A stretch of 64,000 nucleotides of DNA from Paenibacillus plantarum (GTDB taxonomy: Bacteria > Bacillota > Bacilli > Paenibacillales > NBRC-103111): positions 124,001 to 188,000 of the forward strand of contig NZ_WHNY01000074.1 of NCBI RefSeq assembly GCF_013141695.1. Reading direction: 5' to 3'. Each line of letters opens with the position of its first letter. Position 1 is the first letter of the stretch. This document shows, in pieces, positions 1 to 8,623 of the stretch. Made by a program: the position numbers and the translations under genes. The notes under the pieces are model-generated. The model did not search any database and had not been told where the DNA came from. It saw nothing but the letters and a program-made list of their open reading frames with translations.

Positions 1-278
1 GTGAGTATCAAGCTTAACACGGTTCCTACGACTGTCACAAAAATCGTCACCATATAGGATTGAAGCAGTGCCTTTGGTGTTTGAAAAATATACGAATACG
101 CAACAAACGTAATGCGCTCCGGGATCAGCTGGTAGCCGAATTTGGCGATGTCCCCATCGAACGAGAGTGAGACCGAAATAACGTACAGCATCGGATAGAT
201 GAACAGGATGGATAAAACCACAAAGAATAGAATGATCAGCCAGTTATTTTCTGACTTTTTCTTGATAGATGAACGCAC
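1..278 (-). CDS. Carbohydrate ABC transporter permease, YtcP/MalG type (partial)
   Basis: Amino-terminal part of an inner-membrane permease of a sugar ABC importer; the gene runs off the left edge. Reading from a GTG at 278 gives a basic N-terminus (VRSSIKKKSENNW), then a long hydrophobic segment and a periplasm-side stretch (ISVSLSFDGDIAKFGYQLIP) typical of the YtcP family. The GTG is preceded by GGAGGAGGG at a suitable distance. It lies 14 bases downstream of an LplB-type permease on the same strand, the usual LplB-YtcP order, so the two should be cotranscribed and form the permease heterodimer. The EAA loop that contacts the ATPase is outside the window. Family is sure; substrate is not known. 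Confidence 0.85.
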   Translation of the reverse strand, partial: MRSSIKKKSENNWLIILFFVVLSILFIYPMLYVISVSLSFDGDIAKFGYQLIPERITFVAYSYIFQTPKALLQSYMVTIFVTVVGTVLSLIL

Positions 279-292
279 CGCCACCCTCCTCC

Positions 293-1222
293 TTAGAACA
301 ACGCATGATCTTTACTAAATTTCCTGACGAGTAAGTTCGTCGATACGACTAGAATTAAGCCAACCACTGCCTGATACAAGCTAGCGGCGGACGCCATGCC
401 TAGATCACCTACGACTCGCAACGAGCGAAACACATACGTATCTACGACATCTGTCGTCGGGTATAACATCCCTGCATCTCGGGGCACGAAGTAAAATAAT
501 CCGAAATCCGAGTAGAATATGCGGCCCACATTGAGCATGAACAGCATCGTAATCAGCGGCAAAATGAGCGGGATTGAGATCTTGCGAATTTGCTGTAAAC
601 GCGAAGCTCCGTCTATAGAAGCAGCCTCATAATAACTGTTGTCGATGGACAGCAAGCCAGTGAAGAAGATGATGGCGGTGTAGCCGACATTTTTCCATAA
701 ATAGGTGAGTGTTAAAATGAGGGGCCAATAGCCTGGCTTACTGTACCAGTCGATTGGGGCGACATGGAACTGATCCAATACCTTATTGATCACACCGAAG
801 GATGGATTCAGCAAAATGTAGCTGACGAAACCAACGACAACCCACGAAAGGAAATAAGGAAAGAACAAGATCGTCTGGAACAGCTTCACCCATCTCCGGC
901 CCAACTCTGCCAGTAATAATCCAATGACTAAAGCGCAGGACATGCCCACCACAATAAACAATCCATTTAATAGCAGCGTGTTTCGTGTAATCCTTAGTGC
1001 ATCTTGTGAGTTGAAGAAAAACTTGAAGTTATGCAGCCCAACCCAATCGCTTCCCCAAATGCCTTTGGCGTAGTTGATATCTTTGAATGCGATCACGATA
1101 CCGTACATAGGTAAGTAGTAAAAGATGAACACCACAATGATGGCCGGCAATCCGATCAAAAACAAACTTTTTGCCTTCCAGAAATGCTTCGATTCTTTGC
1201 GTATAGCTGAGAAGATTCCCAA
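293..1222 (-). CDS. Carbohydrate ABC transporter permease, LplB type
   Basis: A 309-residue membrane permease of a sugar ABC importer, normal length for the LplB family. It begins with a basic N-terminus and a hydrophobic segment at about 20-40, followed by the family-typical YLPMYGIVIAFKDIN and WGSDWVGLHNFKFFF. About six membrane segments are expected. The cytoplasmic EAA loop that docks the ATPase is visible as YYEAASIDGASRLQQIRKI near residues 198-216. The start is TTG, chosen because AAGGAGG lies nine bases upstream. It is the first permease of a pair with the truncated YtcP-type gene downstream. LplB-type systems usually import oligosaccharides using a shared ATPase encoded elsewhere; no ATPase is present here, consistent with that. 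Confidence 0.93.
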   Translation of the reverse strand: MGIFSAIRKESKHFWKAKSLFLIGLPAIIVVFIFYYLPMYGIVIAFKDINYAKGIWGSDWVGLHNFKFFFNSQDALRITRNTLLLNGLFIVVGMSCALVIGLLLAELGRRWVKLFQTILFFPYFLSWVVVGFVSYILLNPSFGVINKVLDQFHVAPIDWYSKPGYWPLILTLTYLWKNVGYTAIIFFTGLLSIDNSYYEAASIDGASRLQQIRKISIPLILPLITMLFMLNVGRIFYSDFGLFYFVPRDAGMLYPTTDVVDTYVFRSLRVVGDLGMASAASLYQAVVGLILVVSTNLLVRKFSKDHALF

Positions 1223-1555
1223 GTATGCTGCCTCCTTCTGTCTGGGTTACCATGTGTCCTCTTTGCGATTTCATCATACGAAATTCGGTAAGAAATTGGA
1301 TACTGCTCATTTTTGCTGGGGTTAAAATGTACTGTACGATTTGAACATCGGAGGGATTTTCACTGTACTTTTTTGTGATGAAAGTGGATAAAACCCTTAT
1401 ATAATGCGGGTATTCGCGGGAAGTAGGTGGCGTATGGGGAAAGGAAATGAGACGCACGACGGAGTACAATATCGGTCTTGAGAACGATCATAAATAACTG
1501 AGTATGCAATACACTGTTTATATGATCCACAATTCAAAGAACGGGGAGATAACGA
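1223..1555. other. Divergent intergenic region, no gene
   Basis: About 330 bases separate the minus-strand permease pair from the plus-strand exporter genes. A TATAAT lies at about 1398 on the plus strand, but no good -35 hexamer sits at the right distance, so the promoter is uncertain. I see no riboswitch, repeat or convincing short gene. Confidence 0.4.
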
Positions 1556-2446
1556 ATGACAACGAATTCGATTGAAGTAAGCGGCTTGCGCAAAAGCTTT
1601 GGCAAACAAACCGTATTGGATGGCATTGATTTACAGGTAACAAAGGGGTCCATATTTGCGTTGCTCGGGCCAAATGGAGCAGGAAAAACGACGCTGATAA
1701 ACATTCTATCAACGTTATCTGAAGCGGATGCGGGTTATGCGCGAATCGAAGGGTATGATGTCATCGCTGACCGCAAGATCGTGCGGGGATCAATCTCGCT
1801 CACGGGGCAATTCGCAGCGGTGGATGAAATACTGACGGGACACGAGAATATCATCATGATGTGCCGGCTAGCTGGCTTATCTGCTGGCGAGTCCCGCATT
1901 CGTGCAGCGGAGCTACTGAAGCAATTCGAGCTGGAAGCCGCGGCTAGTAAGCGTGTGAAATCCTACTCTGGCGGCATGCGCCGCAGGCTGGATCTGGCGG
2001 TCAGCCTTGTCGTTAGTCGTCCCGTGCTCTTCCTTGACGAACCGACGACGGGCTTAGACACGGTCAGCCGTCGATCCCTGTGGGAGACGATTCTGCGGTT
2101 GAAGCAGCAAGGCATGACGATTCTGTTGACGACGCAATATTTGGAAGAGGCCGATCAGCTTGCAGACGAAATCGCCGTGCTGAATCACGGACGCATCGTC
2201 GCATCCGGCTCCGCGGAGTCCTTGAAAGCTCGTGTTGGCGGCGAAGTCATCGAGCTCCGTAATGCCTTGGATGAGGTCATCCTATCCATACCGACAAGCG
2301 GCACTGTTCAGGATGTTCGCCAAACGTTGAACGAAATCGCGGGCTCGTGCCCGTCCGGCACGCGCATCTTCATTCGCAAGCCAAGCATGGACGATGTCTT
2401 TCTTGCGCTGACGACAACTGATAACAAGGAGGCTTTCCTCGTATGA
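1556..2446 (+). CDS. ABC transporter ATP-binding protein, DrrA type
   Basis: A 296-residue cytoplasmic ATPase that should power the membrane partner encoded next to it. Walker A (GPNGAGKTT) is at about residues 38-46, the signature YSGGMRRRLDL at about 139-149, Walker B VLFLDEPTTGLD at about 160-171, and the H-loop region is replaced by TTQYLEEAD, a usual DrrA-family form. The C-terminal ~80 residues resemble the DrrA regulatory extension. Start ATG is preceded by GGGGAG. The stop overlaps the next start as ATGA, so translation is coupled. Family members export hydrophobic antibiotics or lipids; the substrate here cannot be told. Confidence 0.93.
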   Translation: MTTNSIEVSGLRKSFGKQTVLDGIDLQVTKGSIFALLGPNGAGKTTLINILSTLSEADAGYARIEGYDVIADRKIVRGSISLTGQFAAVDEILTGHENIIMMCRLAGLSAGESRIRAAELLKQFELEAAASKRVKSYSGGMRRRLDLAVSLVVSRPVLFLDEPTTGLDTVSRRSLWETILRLKQQGMTILLTTQYLEEADQLADEIAVLNHGRIVASGSAESLKARVGGEVIELRNALDEVILSIPTSGTVQDVRQTLNEIAGSCPSGTRIFIRKPSMDDVFLALTTTDNKEAFLV

Positions 2447-3288
2447 GCGATTTCCATTCTCTGAAGAACTTACAGCCGTTGAACTCGAACAACTCTATGA
2501 AGATGAATAACGTGCAACCTATGCCAAAGCCAGCTTCATTCGCAGCCACCAACGCCGTCTTCGTCGGACGCAGCATCCGTCACAGCTTGCGTAACATCGA
2601 GTCGCTCATGATGGCTATCATGCTACCCATTATGCTCATGCTGCTGTTTACCTATATATTCGGCGGTGCCCTTGATCCGAGCGGCAACTACGTGAACTAT
2701 GTCGTCCCAGGCATCATCCTATTGTGCGCAGGCTTCGGTTCATCGAGCACAGCTGTTGATGTGGCAAGCGATATGACCAATGGCATTATCAACCGTTTCC
2801 GGACCATGCCGATCAGCAGCATCAGTGTCATTACGGGTCATGTCGCCGCAAGCCTTGCTCGAAACTTGCTTGCTACTTGCATGGTCATCGGCGTTGCGCT
2901 GCTTGTCGGTTTTCGTCCAAACGCGACATTCATCGAATGGCTTGGAGCCATTGGCCTCATCATCTTGTTCATTCTGACCTTTACCTGGCTATTCGCCGCG
3001 ATTGGCCTCGTCACGGGCAGCCCTTCCGCTGCTAGCGGCTACGGCTTCGCGCTGCTGTTCCTCCCTTATCTGTCCAGCGCATTCGTCCCAACGAATACCA
3101 TGCCGTCTTGGATACAGGGATTTGCGAACCATCAGCCCATTACACCGGTTATCGAAACGATCCGCGGGCTGCTAATGGGTACGCCGGTGCTGCATAACGG
3201 ATGGTGGGCTATCGGCTGGTGTTCGGCCCTGCTGGTGATGTCCATTGGTTGGTGTCTCCTTGCGTTCCGTCGGAAGAGCGGGAAGTGA
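2443..3288 (+). CDS. ABC-2 type transporter permease, DrrB type
   Basis: A 281-residue membrane subunit that pairs with the upstream ATPase. After a polar N-terminal ~35 residues come about six hydrophobic segments, beginning with MMAIMLPIMLMLLFTYIFGG. The stretch VNYVVPGIILLCAGFGSS followed by NGIINRFRTMPIS is characteristic of the DrrB/ABC-2 family. Translation is coupled to the ATPase gene through the ATGA overlap. Together they make a two-gene exporter, probably for a drug-like or lipid substrate (inference). No regulator is adjacent. Confidence 0.92.
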   Translation: MSDFHSLKNLQPLNSNNSMKMNNVQPMPKPASFAATNAVFVGRSIRHSLRNIESLMMAIMLPIMLMLLFTYIFGGALDPSGNYVNYVVPGIILLCAGFGSSSTAVDVASDMTNGIINRFRTMPISSISVITGHVAASLARNLLATCMVIGVALLVGFRPNATFIEWLGAIGLIILFILTFTWLFAAIGLVTGSPSAASGYGFALLFLPYLSSAFVPTNTMPSWIQGFANHQPITPVIETIRGLLMGTPVLHNGWWAIGWCSALLVMSIGWCLLAFRRKSGK

Positions 3289-3307
3289 GTATGGCTAACA
3301 CAAACTA

Positions 3308-3511
3308 GAAATAACGATATGCCATCATTCTATTTCGTGAAAAATGCGGTTTAGCCCGATATAACGTTATGGCATAACGCTATTCTCCTTTTAATAGCTC
3401 CTATTCTACTTAAACGTAGAAATAGCGTTATGCCATCATTCTATTTCCCTCAGATGTAGGCTCGTAGCCTGAATAACGTTATGGCATAACGCTATTCACA
3501 GGGATAGCCTT
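3308..3511. repeat. Dispersed palindromic repeat, family A, copy 1
   Basis: Four related ~25-base modules alternate in orientation at about 3310, 3361, 3420 and 3472, spaced 50-60 bases. Two have the core AATAGCGTTATGCCATCATT or a variant, and two carry the reverse complement form ending in GGCATAACGCTATT. The core is itself nearly palindromic around ATGCCAT. The block fills most of the gap between the exporter genes and the RCC1-like gene. A second copy with the same four-module layout lies at 7640-7842. Confidence 0.85.
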
Positions 3512-3609
3512 CAATTTCTACACATTATTTTTCCTTACAAAGGGATATCCCATTTCGATGAAGAATGAGTATGTAAATCTTTTGAAAATAAGGAGTTTGA
3601 TACCTTTAC

Positions 3610-5151
3610 ATGGTTATTCAGTCTAAGGTTTTAGTCAAAACTACATTAGCGTTAGGCTTAATGCTGAGCTTCTCCATTACGGCTTCTATTCCACACACCC
3701 ACGCCGAGGAAAACAATGTGGGTTGGAAGGATATCGCTGTTGGAGGGCGAGTTAGCCTGGGAGTCAAAAACGATGGCAGCGTCTGGGCATGGGGAGAAAC
3801 GAACCGTGGTGGTGTTTTTGGCAATGGCGAAAAGGGTCCAAGTGCTACGAACACGAAATTTCCTACACAGGTGAAAGAATTGAATGATGTCATCTCCATC
3901 GCTGCCGGTTCCGAGCACGCACTCGCCGTTAAAAAGGATGGTACAGTGTGGGTATGGGGTGATAATTTAGGCGGGCAAGTCGGTGACGGTATGCAGACGA
4001 CTCTTGAGACAGGTTCAGGCAAAATGGTTACAGATAATAACCGTGCTGTTCCACATCAGGTCGAAGGATTAACACATGTCGTTTCCGTTTGGGGAGCTTG
4101 GGGGAAAAGCTATGCAATTAAAGATGATGGAACACTATGGGCCTGGGGAGGTATCTACTATAAGAAACCTGATGGATCTACCGGTACCTACACGTACCCT
4201 GTCCAATTAAGATTTCAAAATGTAAGCAGTATTTCTACGGGATTTGGCGACAACCTGTTAGTTCTGGATAAAGACGGAACCGTATGGATGCTTGACCGAG
4301 GAGCCATCGTGAAGATTGACGGACTCAGTGATATTACAGCTATCGCAGCAGGTGGAGTCAACTCCTATGCCCTACAAAAGGATGGCAGCGTTTGGGCATT
4401 TGGGTCAAATGGTCTAGGTGTTATCGATGGCCAGAACCTCGCTACTAATAAGTCCGCTCCTCAGAAAATACAAGGCATCCAGGACATTATCGATATCCGT
4501 GCTACCGCTGGCGGTCCCCTTTATTTGAAGAAGGACGGTACTGTTTGGGCTAGCGGTAATAACCACGGTGGTCAATTAGGCATTGGTTCCTATGATAATA
4601 GCGAAGTCCCTGTACAAGTAAAAGACTTGATGAAAATCACTATAATAGGAGCACATGGGACTGGTTATCGCTCATTAGCACTTAGAGAAGATGGCACACT
4701 ATGGTCGTGGGGCGGCGGTTATTCCGGGGACGGTACGGAGTGGTATCGGACTGAGCCTGTTTGGATAAAAAGTAAGGATGATGAAGCTTCACCTCAAACT
4801 AAGTTAATCTCTGTACGTCTAGATGGAACATTGCTCTCGTTCGAGCAGCAACCCACGATCATCAATGGAAGTACACTGGTTCCCTTGCGTAAAATATTCG
4901 AAACATTTGGAACCCATGTAACATGGGATGCTGGTACCTCAACGATTACAGCAACAAAGGGGAGCAACATCCTGACATTGGTCGTTGGAAACACAACAGG
5001 TACCTTGAATGGAAAATCGATTTCGCTTGACGCTCCTCCTACCATTATCAATGGCAGCACCCTAGTGCCTGTTCGTTTTATTGCTGAGTCCCTTGGTACC
5101 AAGGTGGATTGGGTTCCTGAAACACATACAGTAAACATCCTCACGAAATGA
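3610..5151 (+). CDS. Secreted RCC1-repeat protein with C-terminal stalk domain
   Basis: A 513-residue exported protein. Residues 1-32 form a signal peptide ending near THA-EE. Residues ~37-385 contain repeats of the RCC1 type, seen as recurring DGSVWAWG / DGTVWVWG / DGTLWSWG, which should fold as a beta-propeller. Residues ~395-513 hold two halves of the copper-amine-oxidase-like N-terminal (stalk) domain, seen as IINGSTLVPLRKIFE and IINGSTLVPVRFIAESLG. The start ATG has AAGGAG about 14 bases upstream, rather far. RCC1 propellers usually bind other molecules; no catalytic site is apparent, so a cell-surface binding role is an inference. Confidence 0.88.
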   Translation: MVIQSKVLVKTTLALGLMLSFSITASIPHTHAEENNVGWKDIAVGGRVSLGVKNDGSVWAWGETNRGGVFGNGEKGPSATNTKFPTQVKELNDVISIAAGSEHALAVKKDGTVWVWGDNLGGQVGDGMQTTLETGSGKMVTDNNRAVPHQVEGLTHVVSVWGAWGKSYAIKDDGTLWAWGGIYYKKPDGSTGTYTYPVQLRFQNVSSISTGFGDNLLVLDKDGTVWMLDRGAIVKIDGLSDITAIAAGGVNSYALQKDGSVWAFGSNGLGVIDGQNLATNKSAPQKIQGIQDIIDIRATAGGPLYLKKDGTVWASGNNHGGQLGIGSYDNSEVPVQVKDLMKITIIGAHGTGYRSLALREDGTLWSWGGGYSGDGTEWYRTEPVWIKSKDDEASPQTKLISVRLDGTLLSFEQQPTIINGSTLVPLRKIFETFGTHVTWDAGTSTITATKGSNILTLVVGNTTGTLNGKSISLDAPPTIINGSTLVPVRFIAESLGTKVDWVPETHTVNILTK

Positions 5152-5190
5152 AAAAAGGCCATTCCTTCTTATAGGAGGATGGCCTTTTTT
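5151..5190. terminator. Bidirectional intrinsic terminator
   Basis: An inverted repeat (AAAAAAGGCCAT ... ATGGCCTTTTTT) begins at the stop codon of the RCC1-like gene. A-tract and T-tract flank both sides, so it can serve that gene and the convergent LRR gene ending at 5208. Confidence 0.9.
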
Positions 5191-5207
5191 GGTGTACTAG
5201 CTTTGTA

Positions 5208-7316
5208 TTAGTCAAACGTGATGAAATCGAAATCGATGTACCTGTCCTGTTGCAGTTTCATTTTCTCTTCCGCCTTTAACGCTATCACCATAACCTCTTC
5301 ATCATCATTCTCCACTGCAGCAAACTGATATCCACTTGCTTTAATCATGTTATTTATTTCCTTGAGTAAACCATAGGTATTCATATAACTACCCGCATGC
5401 TCAGGATGAATGACTCGCTCTTGACCATTCAACTTAAAGCTAACAGTGATTGGCCCTTCTTCTGCGTCCCAAGTTTCCTTTATATCAGTCGGCTGAAATG
5501 CCCCACGCGATATTTTGCTCCACTGTCCTAACGTAGTTACGTAAGCCTCTTTTCCCTTACCGACATCTAAATCCCAATCCTCTACCCAAACACGGTCTTC
5601 GTCTGCTATTAAAAGTGAGAGTTCTGCTAAATCATTGTAATACTCGCTAGAATCGAAAGGATTCCAATCTGTAAACTTCTTTTGTAATTCCAGCATTTTG
5701 TTATCAAATTCTTGACTTGTCAGTCCCTTAACATTTTCAAAAAAGCCTAGATTCCGATAATAATGCGCTGCATCTAATAATCGTTCGGTGGGCTTAAGTG
5801 CGCCAAACTTTTCTTTGCTTAGCTGATAGGGTGTTTTTATTTCTTCTAAAGATTGTAAGATATTTTGATAGTCTTTGTTAATTTCCGAGTAAACGAGTTC
5901 TCCTGAAACGAGAATAACATTGAAAAAACTATACATCCCGTCGACTATTGTATGAGTAACTGTAAGATCTTCACCCTTCGTTCCGCTCTTTGAATAGGCA
6001 AATTGCCGTGCATTTAACCCATTCGTTTTCAAAGATTTTTCCTCGTAAAATTTAGTGATCTTCTGATCTTCCAACACTTTTTTTATACCCGCTTCATAAT
6101 CATCTAGTGTCAGAGTCTCTTCGAATAGTGACTTTGATTCTGAAGAAGATAACAAAGCGTTATTACCGCTTCCCGCGTATAGTTGGTATTTTACGTTAGC
6201 TGGAGGCGTTAGACTCAACCAATTCCCACCTAATGTTGCTTTTAACTTCTTATCAGGGGTAACAATAGTTCGCGTAGATTGAAGATAAATCGTTTTCAAA
6301 CTGCTTTCCCAAGTCACTACAAATTTGGACGCTTCTCCTACAAACCGGATGGGCACAAAAATACTTCCTTCGATATTTCTCGGCGCAACGGTTAACGTAT
6401 TGGAATCGCCGTTTAAAGTAGCCTTTGGATTATCAACCTGCAGAGTAATCTTCGTTCCCTGCTTCTCCGCTTGAATAGTTCGTGTTGTCCCATCCCATTG
6501 AATAACGAAACCTAGCTTTTCAAAAAGAGGCCGGAACTGTACCAAAGTCGTTCCCGCATCTACCAATGGAGCAAGATCAAACAGAACACGCTCATCGTTC
6601 ACTAATACGGAGATGCCAGACACCTTGTCGGATGAAGCAGAAGCCCGATTTACCGCAACCCCTGATTGTTCCAATTGCTCCAACAGCGCGTTAGACTTTT
6701 CATTAAGAGAATCTTTGGTTACATAGATTTGGCGTAGTTTATTCATTACACCGATCGATGAGATATCTGCAACTGGGTTATTGGAGACATCCAGCCATCC
6801 AAGCTTAAGTTTGCTAAGTGGTTGAATGTTCTTAATTTTATTGTTACTTGCCAGTAAGTCGGTCAGACCAGTCAGACGAGAAAAACACCCAATTTCCTCA
6901 ATTTGATTATTAGAAATGACTAATTTTTGTAAGTCAGACAGATTCGCGATCGGACAAGCATTTTGAATTTGATTATTATTAATAGCAAGAAACGTTAACT
7001 TATACAAACTACCTAGCGGAGTGACATCAGTAATCTCTTGATTAGGCAAGTATAATTGTTCCAGATTACGTGCCATATTCAAACCTTTTAAACTCTTAAT
7101 TTTCTCTTTCCCTTTCGGATATAGGGATGTTAGTTTTTGTAAATTTGTATAATCCAGTGCCGTACCCTCTTCTAATTTCAGCTCTGCCCGAATTTCTTTT
7201 TCGAGAACTGCATCCTCGATTTTAACCTCTGGCGAAGCAGCATATGTCTGAGTTGGGACCAAGCTGCCCCATGATAATATCCCAATTAATGCAATGGCAA
7301 TAATTTTATATTTCAC
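5208..7316 (-). CDS. Secreted leucine-rich-repeat protein with stalk domain
   Basis: A 702-residue exported protein. A signal peptide (1-26, ending TYAAS) is followed by about five internalin-like leucine-rich repeats (residues ~40-210, for example LDLYLP.. NQEITDVTPLGSLYKLTFLAI). Residues ~235-350 are a copper-amine-oxidase-like stalk domain with FVPIRFVGEASKFVVTWES. The C-terminal ~350 residues are not recognised; part of it (residues ~355-480) resembles PsbP-like modules seen in Paenibacillus surface proteins. Start is GTG with GGAGG eight bases upstream; an upstream ATG in another frame stops after five codons. A fragment of another LRR gene lies immediately upstream. Likely role is binding at the cell surface (inference). 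Confidence 0.85.
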   Translation of the reverse strand: MKYKIIAIALIGILSWGSLVPTQTYAASPEVKIEDAVLEKEIRAELKLEEGTALDYTNLQKLTSLYPKGKEKIKSLKGLNMARNLEQLYLPNQEITDVTPLGSLYKLTFLAINNNQIQNACPIANLSDLQKLVISNNQIEEIGCFSRLTGLTDLLASNNKIKNIQPLSKLKLGWLDVSNNPVADISSIGVMNKLRQIYVTKDSLNEKSNALLEQLEQSGVAVNRASASSDKVSGISVLVNDERVLFDLAPLVDAGTTLVQFRPLFEKLGFVIQWDGTTRTIQAEKQGTKITLQVDNPKATLNGDSNTLTVAPRNIEGSIFVPIRFVGEASKFVVTWESSLKTIYLQSTRTIVTPDKKLKATLGGNWLSLTPPANVKYQLYAGSGNNALLSSSESKSLFEETLTLDDYEAGIKKVLEDQKITKFYEEKSLKTNGLNARQFAYSKSGTKGEDLTVTHTIVDGMYSFFNVILVSGELVYSEINKDYQNILQSLEEIKTPYQLSKEKFGALKPTERLLDAAHYYRNLGFFENVKGLTSQEFDNKMLELQKKFTDWNPFDSSEYYNDLAELSLLIADEDRVWVEDWDLDVGKGKEAYVTTLGQWSKISRGAFQPTDIKETWDAEEGPITVSFKLNGQERVIHPEHAGSYMNTYGLLKEINNMIKASGYQFAAVENDDEEVMVIALKAEEKMKLQQDRYIDFDFITFD

Positions 7317-7337
7317 TGTTCATACCTCCATTTCAAT

Positions 7338-7448
7338 TTACTTGAACAATCCATTTAAAGCGCTGATATCGGTTAATTCGTTATGATTAAAATCAATAGA
7401 TACGAGATGTGTTAAGTTAGCAATCGGCGTTAAATCAGAAATTTCACG
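7338..7448 (-). pseudogene. Remnant of a leucine-rich-repeat protein gene (3' end only)
   Basis: On the minus strand 36 codons read REISDLTPIANLTHLVSID then FNHNELTDISALNGLFK and a stop, a clear one-and-a-half LRR repeat similar in style to the neighbouring LRR protein. The frame is closed by TGA just upstream and has no start codon or signal peptide. This looks like the tail of a second, tandem LRR gene whose 5' part has been lost. Confidence 0.75.
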
Positions 7449-7639
7449 TCACTACAGTCGTCGATTCTGCATGGACTGTATTAGAACCTCCTTATGAATT
7501 GCTCAAGATCTTATCCTCCTATTTAAAATTTGCCTTAAAACCTCTCCCCATTATAGTAGAGCGAAACCCCATTAGTATACTAAATATTACAAATTATCCA
7601 ATCTATTAAATGTAGACATATCAATAAGCCGTTCAGGCA

Positions 7640-7842
7640 GATAACGTTACGCCATCGCCTTATCTCGTAGAAAATGGCTGAATATACCCATTTAACGTTA
7701 TGGCATAACGCTATTGTCCCTTTACTGGCTCATTTACTACTTCAAAGTAGAAATAGCGTTATGCCATCATTCTATCTTCCTTGAAAATGTGCTATTAATC
7801 GAAATAACGTTATCGCACAACGCTATTCGCAGGAACAGCCTT
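7640..7842. repeat. Dispersed palindromic repeat, family A, copy 2
   Basis: Second copy of the four-module repeat at 3308-3511. Modules start at about 7641, 7693, 7750 and 7804, and again alternate in orientation; the third is almost identical to its counterpart (AATAGCGTTATGCCATCATT). The spacers are related as well: both copies end with GGGATAGCC or GGAACAGCC followed by a T-rich stretch. Confidence 0.85.
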
Positions 7843-7847
7843 TACCC

Positions 7848-7888
7848 AAAAAAAACAGCGCTTCGGCTATGCCGAGGCGCTATTTTTT
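7848..7888. terminator. Intrinsic terminator hairpin
   Basis: AGCGCTTCGGC, loop TAT, GCCGAGGCGCT, with an A-run before and a T-run after the stem. It is bidirectional in form. No gene now ends next to it, so it may be left from a lost gene. Confidence 0.75.
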
Positions 7889-7924
7889 GTATTAGGTGCG
7901 TACTACACCAGAGGCCAAGTGGGT

Positions 7925-8060
7925 GATGGGGGCTATGGTGTTGGTGTTGGTGGTGGTTGTGTTGGTGATGCTGGTGGTGCTGGTTGTGGTGGTGATGCTG
8001 GTGATGCTGGTGCTGGTGATGCTGGTGCTGGTGATGCTGGTGTTGGTGGTGCTGGTGTTT
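7925..8060. repeat. GGTGNTGNTG low-complexity tandem repeat
   Basis: About 130 bases composed of GGTGCTGGTGAT-like triplets with a mainly 9- to 18-base period. It creates long open frames on both strands (a His/Gln-rich one on minus, a Val/Leu-rich one on plus) that have no ribosome binding site of their own. Confidence 0.8.
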
Positions 8061-8235
8061 AACTGGAAATTGTACAGCTATTTCAGAGCAATTCACCTGA
8101 AAAATCGTATTAGATGGAAAACATGTAGCTAATTATCCCCCGACTTCGCATATTGGCGAAATTTCCTGAAATTAGCTGTACAAAATCCACCTATTCTCCA
8201 TTTGTATCAATTTTACGAAGAATTAACTACAGGAA
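8058..8235. repeat. Dispersed repeat, family B, copy 1 (left part, split by the IS)
   Basis: Modules of the type AACTGGAAATTGTACAGCTA and, in inverse orientation, TTAGCTGTACAAAATCCACC and TTAACTACAGGAA alternate here. The last module is cut by the IS3-family element; its continuation AAAATCCATCTATTC is found at 9538. Related blocks lie at 14824-15023 and 33577-33772. Confidence 0.8.
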
Positions 8236-8305
8236 TGGAACTAGAATAAAAAGTAGACACCTCATTAAGAGATGAAGATAATAATCTTATCAGGAGGTGT
8301 TCATT

Positions 8306-8623
8306 TTGGGTGAACAGCGGCAAAGGTATAATGATGAATTTAAACAACAGACGGTAAAATTCATTCAAGAACAAACAAAGTCGGTCACACAGATCGCCGA
8401 GGAATTGAACATTCCAGCAGGAACCCTGCACCAATGGGTAGCGAAATATCGTCAGTTTGAAAGTGAATCCATTGCAACACCAGAAAGACTCCGCCAGTTA
8501 GAACAGCTTTTGATAGAGAAAGACCGTGAACTCGCAGCCAAAGATCGCCTCATTGCAGATGCCCAAGAAGAACTCGCGATCGTAAAAAAGGCCGTACACA
8601 TCTTCAGCAAACCAAAGAACTAA
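8306..8623 (+). CDS. IS3-family transposase OrfA
   Basis: Small helix-turn-helix protein of IS150-type elements that recognises the ends of the IS. Residues ~10-50 form the HTH (RYNDEFKQQTVKFIQEQT ... VTQIAEELNIPAGTLHQWV), followed by a leucine-zipper-like coiled coil (RLRQLEQLLIEKDRELAAKD). I chose the TTG at 8306 because AGGAGGTG at 8292-8299 sits six bases upstream; a GTG at 8297 is part of that binding site and is a poor start. It ends normally as OrfA, or is extended into OrfB by the frameshift at 8584. Confidence 0.85.
   Translation: MGEQRQRYNDEFKQQTVKFIQEQTKSVTQIAEELNIPAGTLHQWVAKYRQFESESIATPERLRQLEQLLIEKDRELAAKDRLIADAQEELAIVKKAVHIFSKPKN
8584..8590 (+). promoter_or_regulatory. Programmed -1 ribosomal frameshift site
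   Basis: The heptamer A AAA AAG is in the OrfA reading phase (GTA AAA AAG). Slipping one base back continues directly into the OrfB frame at GGC (8590), which then stays open to 9498. This is the standard mechanism for making the IS3-family OrfAB transposase. Confidence 0.88.

Noticed and set aside
1397..1712. Short minus-strand frames in the gap before the DrrA-type gene.
   Set aside because: No binding sites, poor composition, and partly antisense to the ATPase gene.
7842..8096. Minus-strand 84-codon His/Gln-rich frame (HQHHQHQHH type), possibly a metal-storage protein.
   Set aside because: The frame is created by the GGTGNTG tandem repeat, its ATG lies in a family B repeat, it has no binding site, and it reads through a terminator hairpin.
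8297..8305. GTG at 8297 as the OrfA start.
   Set aside because: This GTG is part of the AGGAGGTG binding site; TTG at 8306 has the right spacing.
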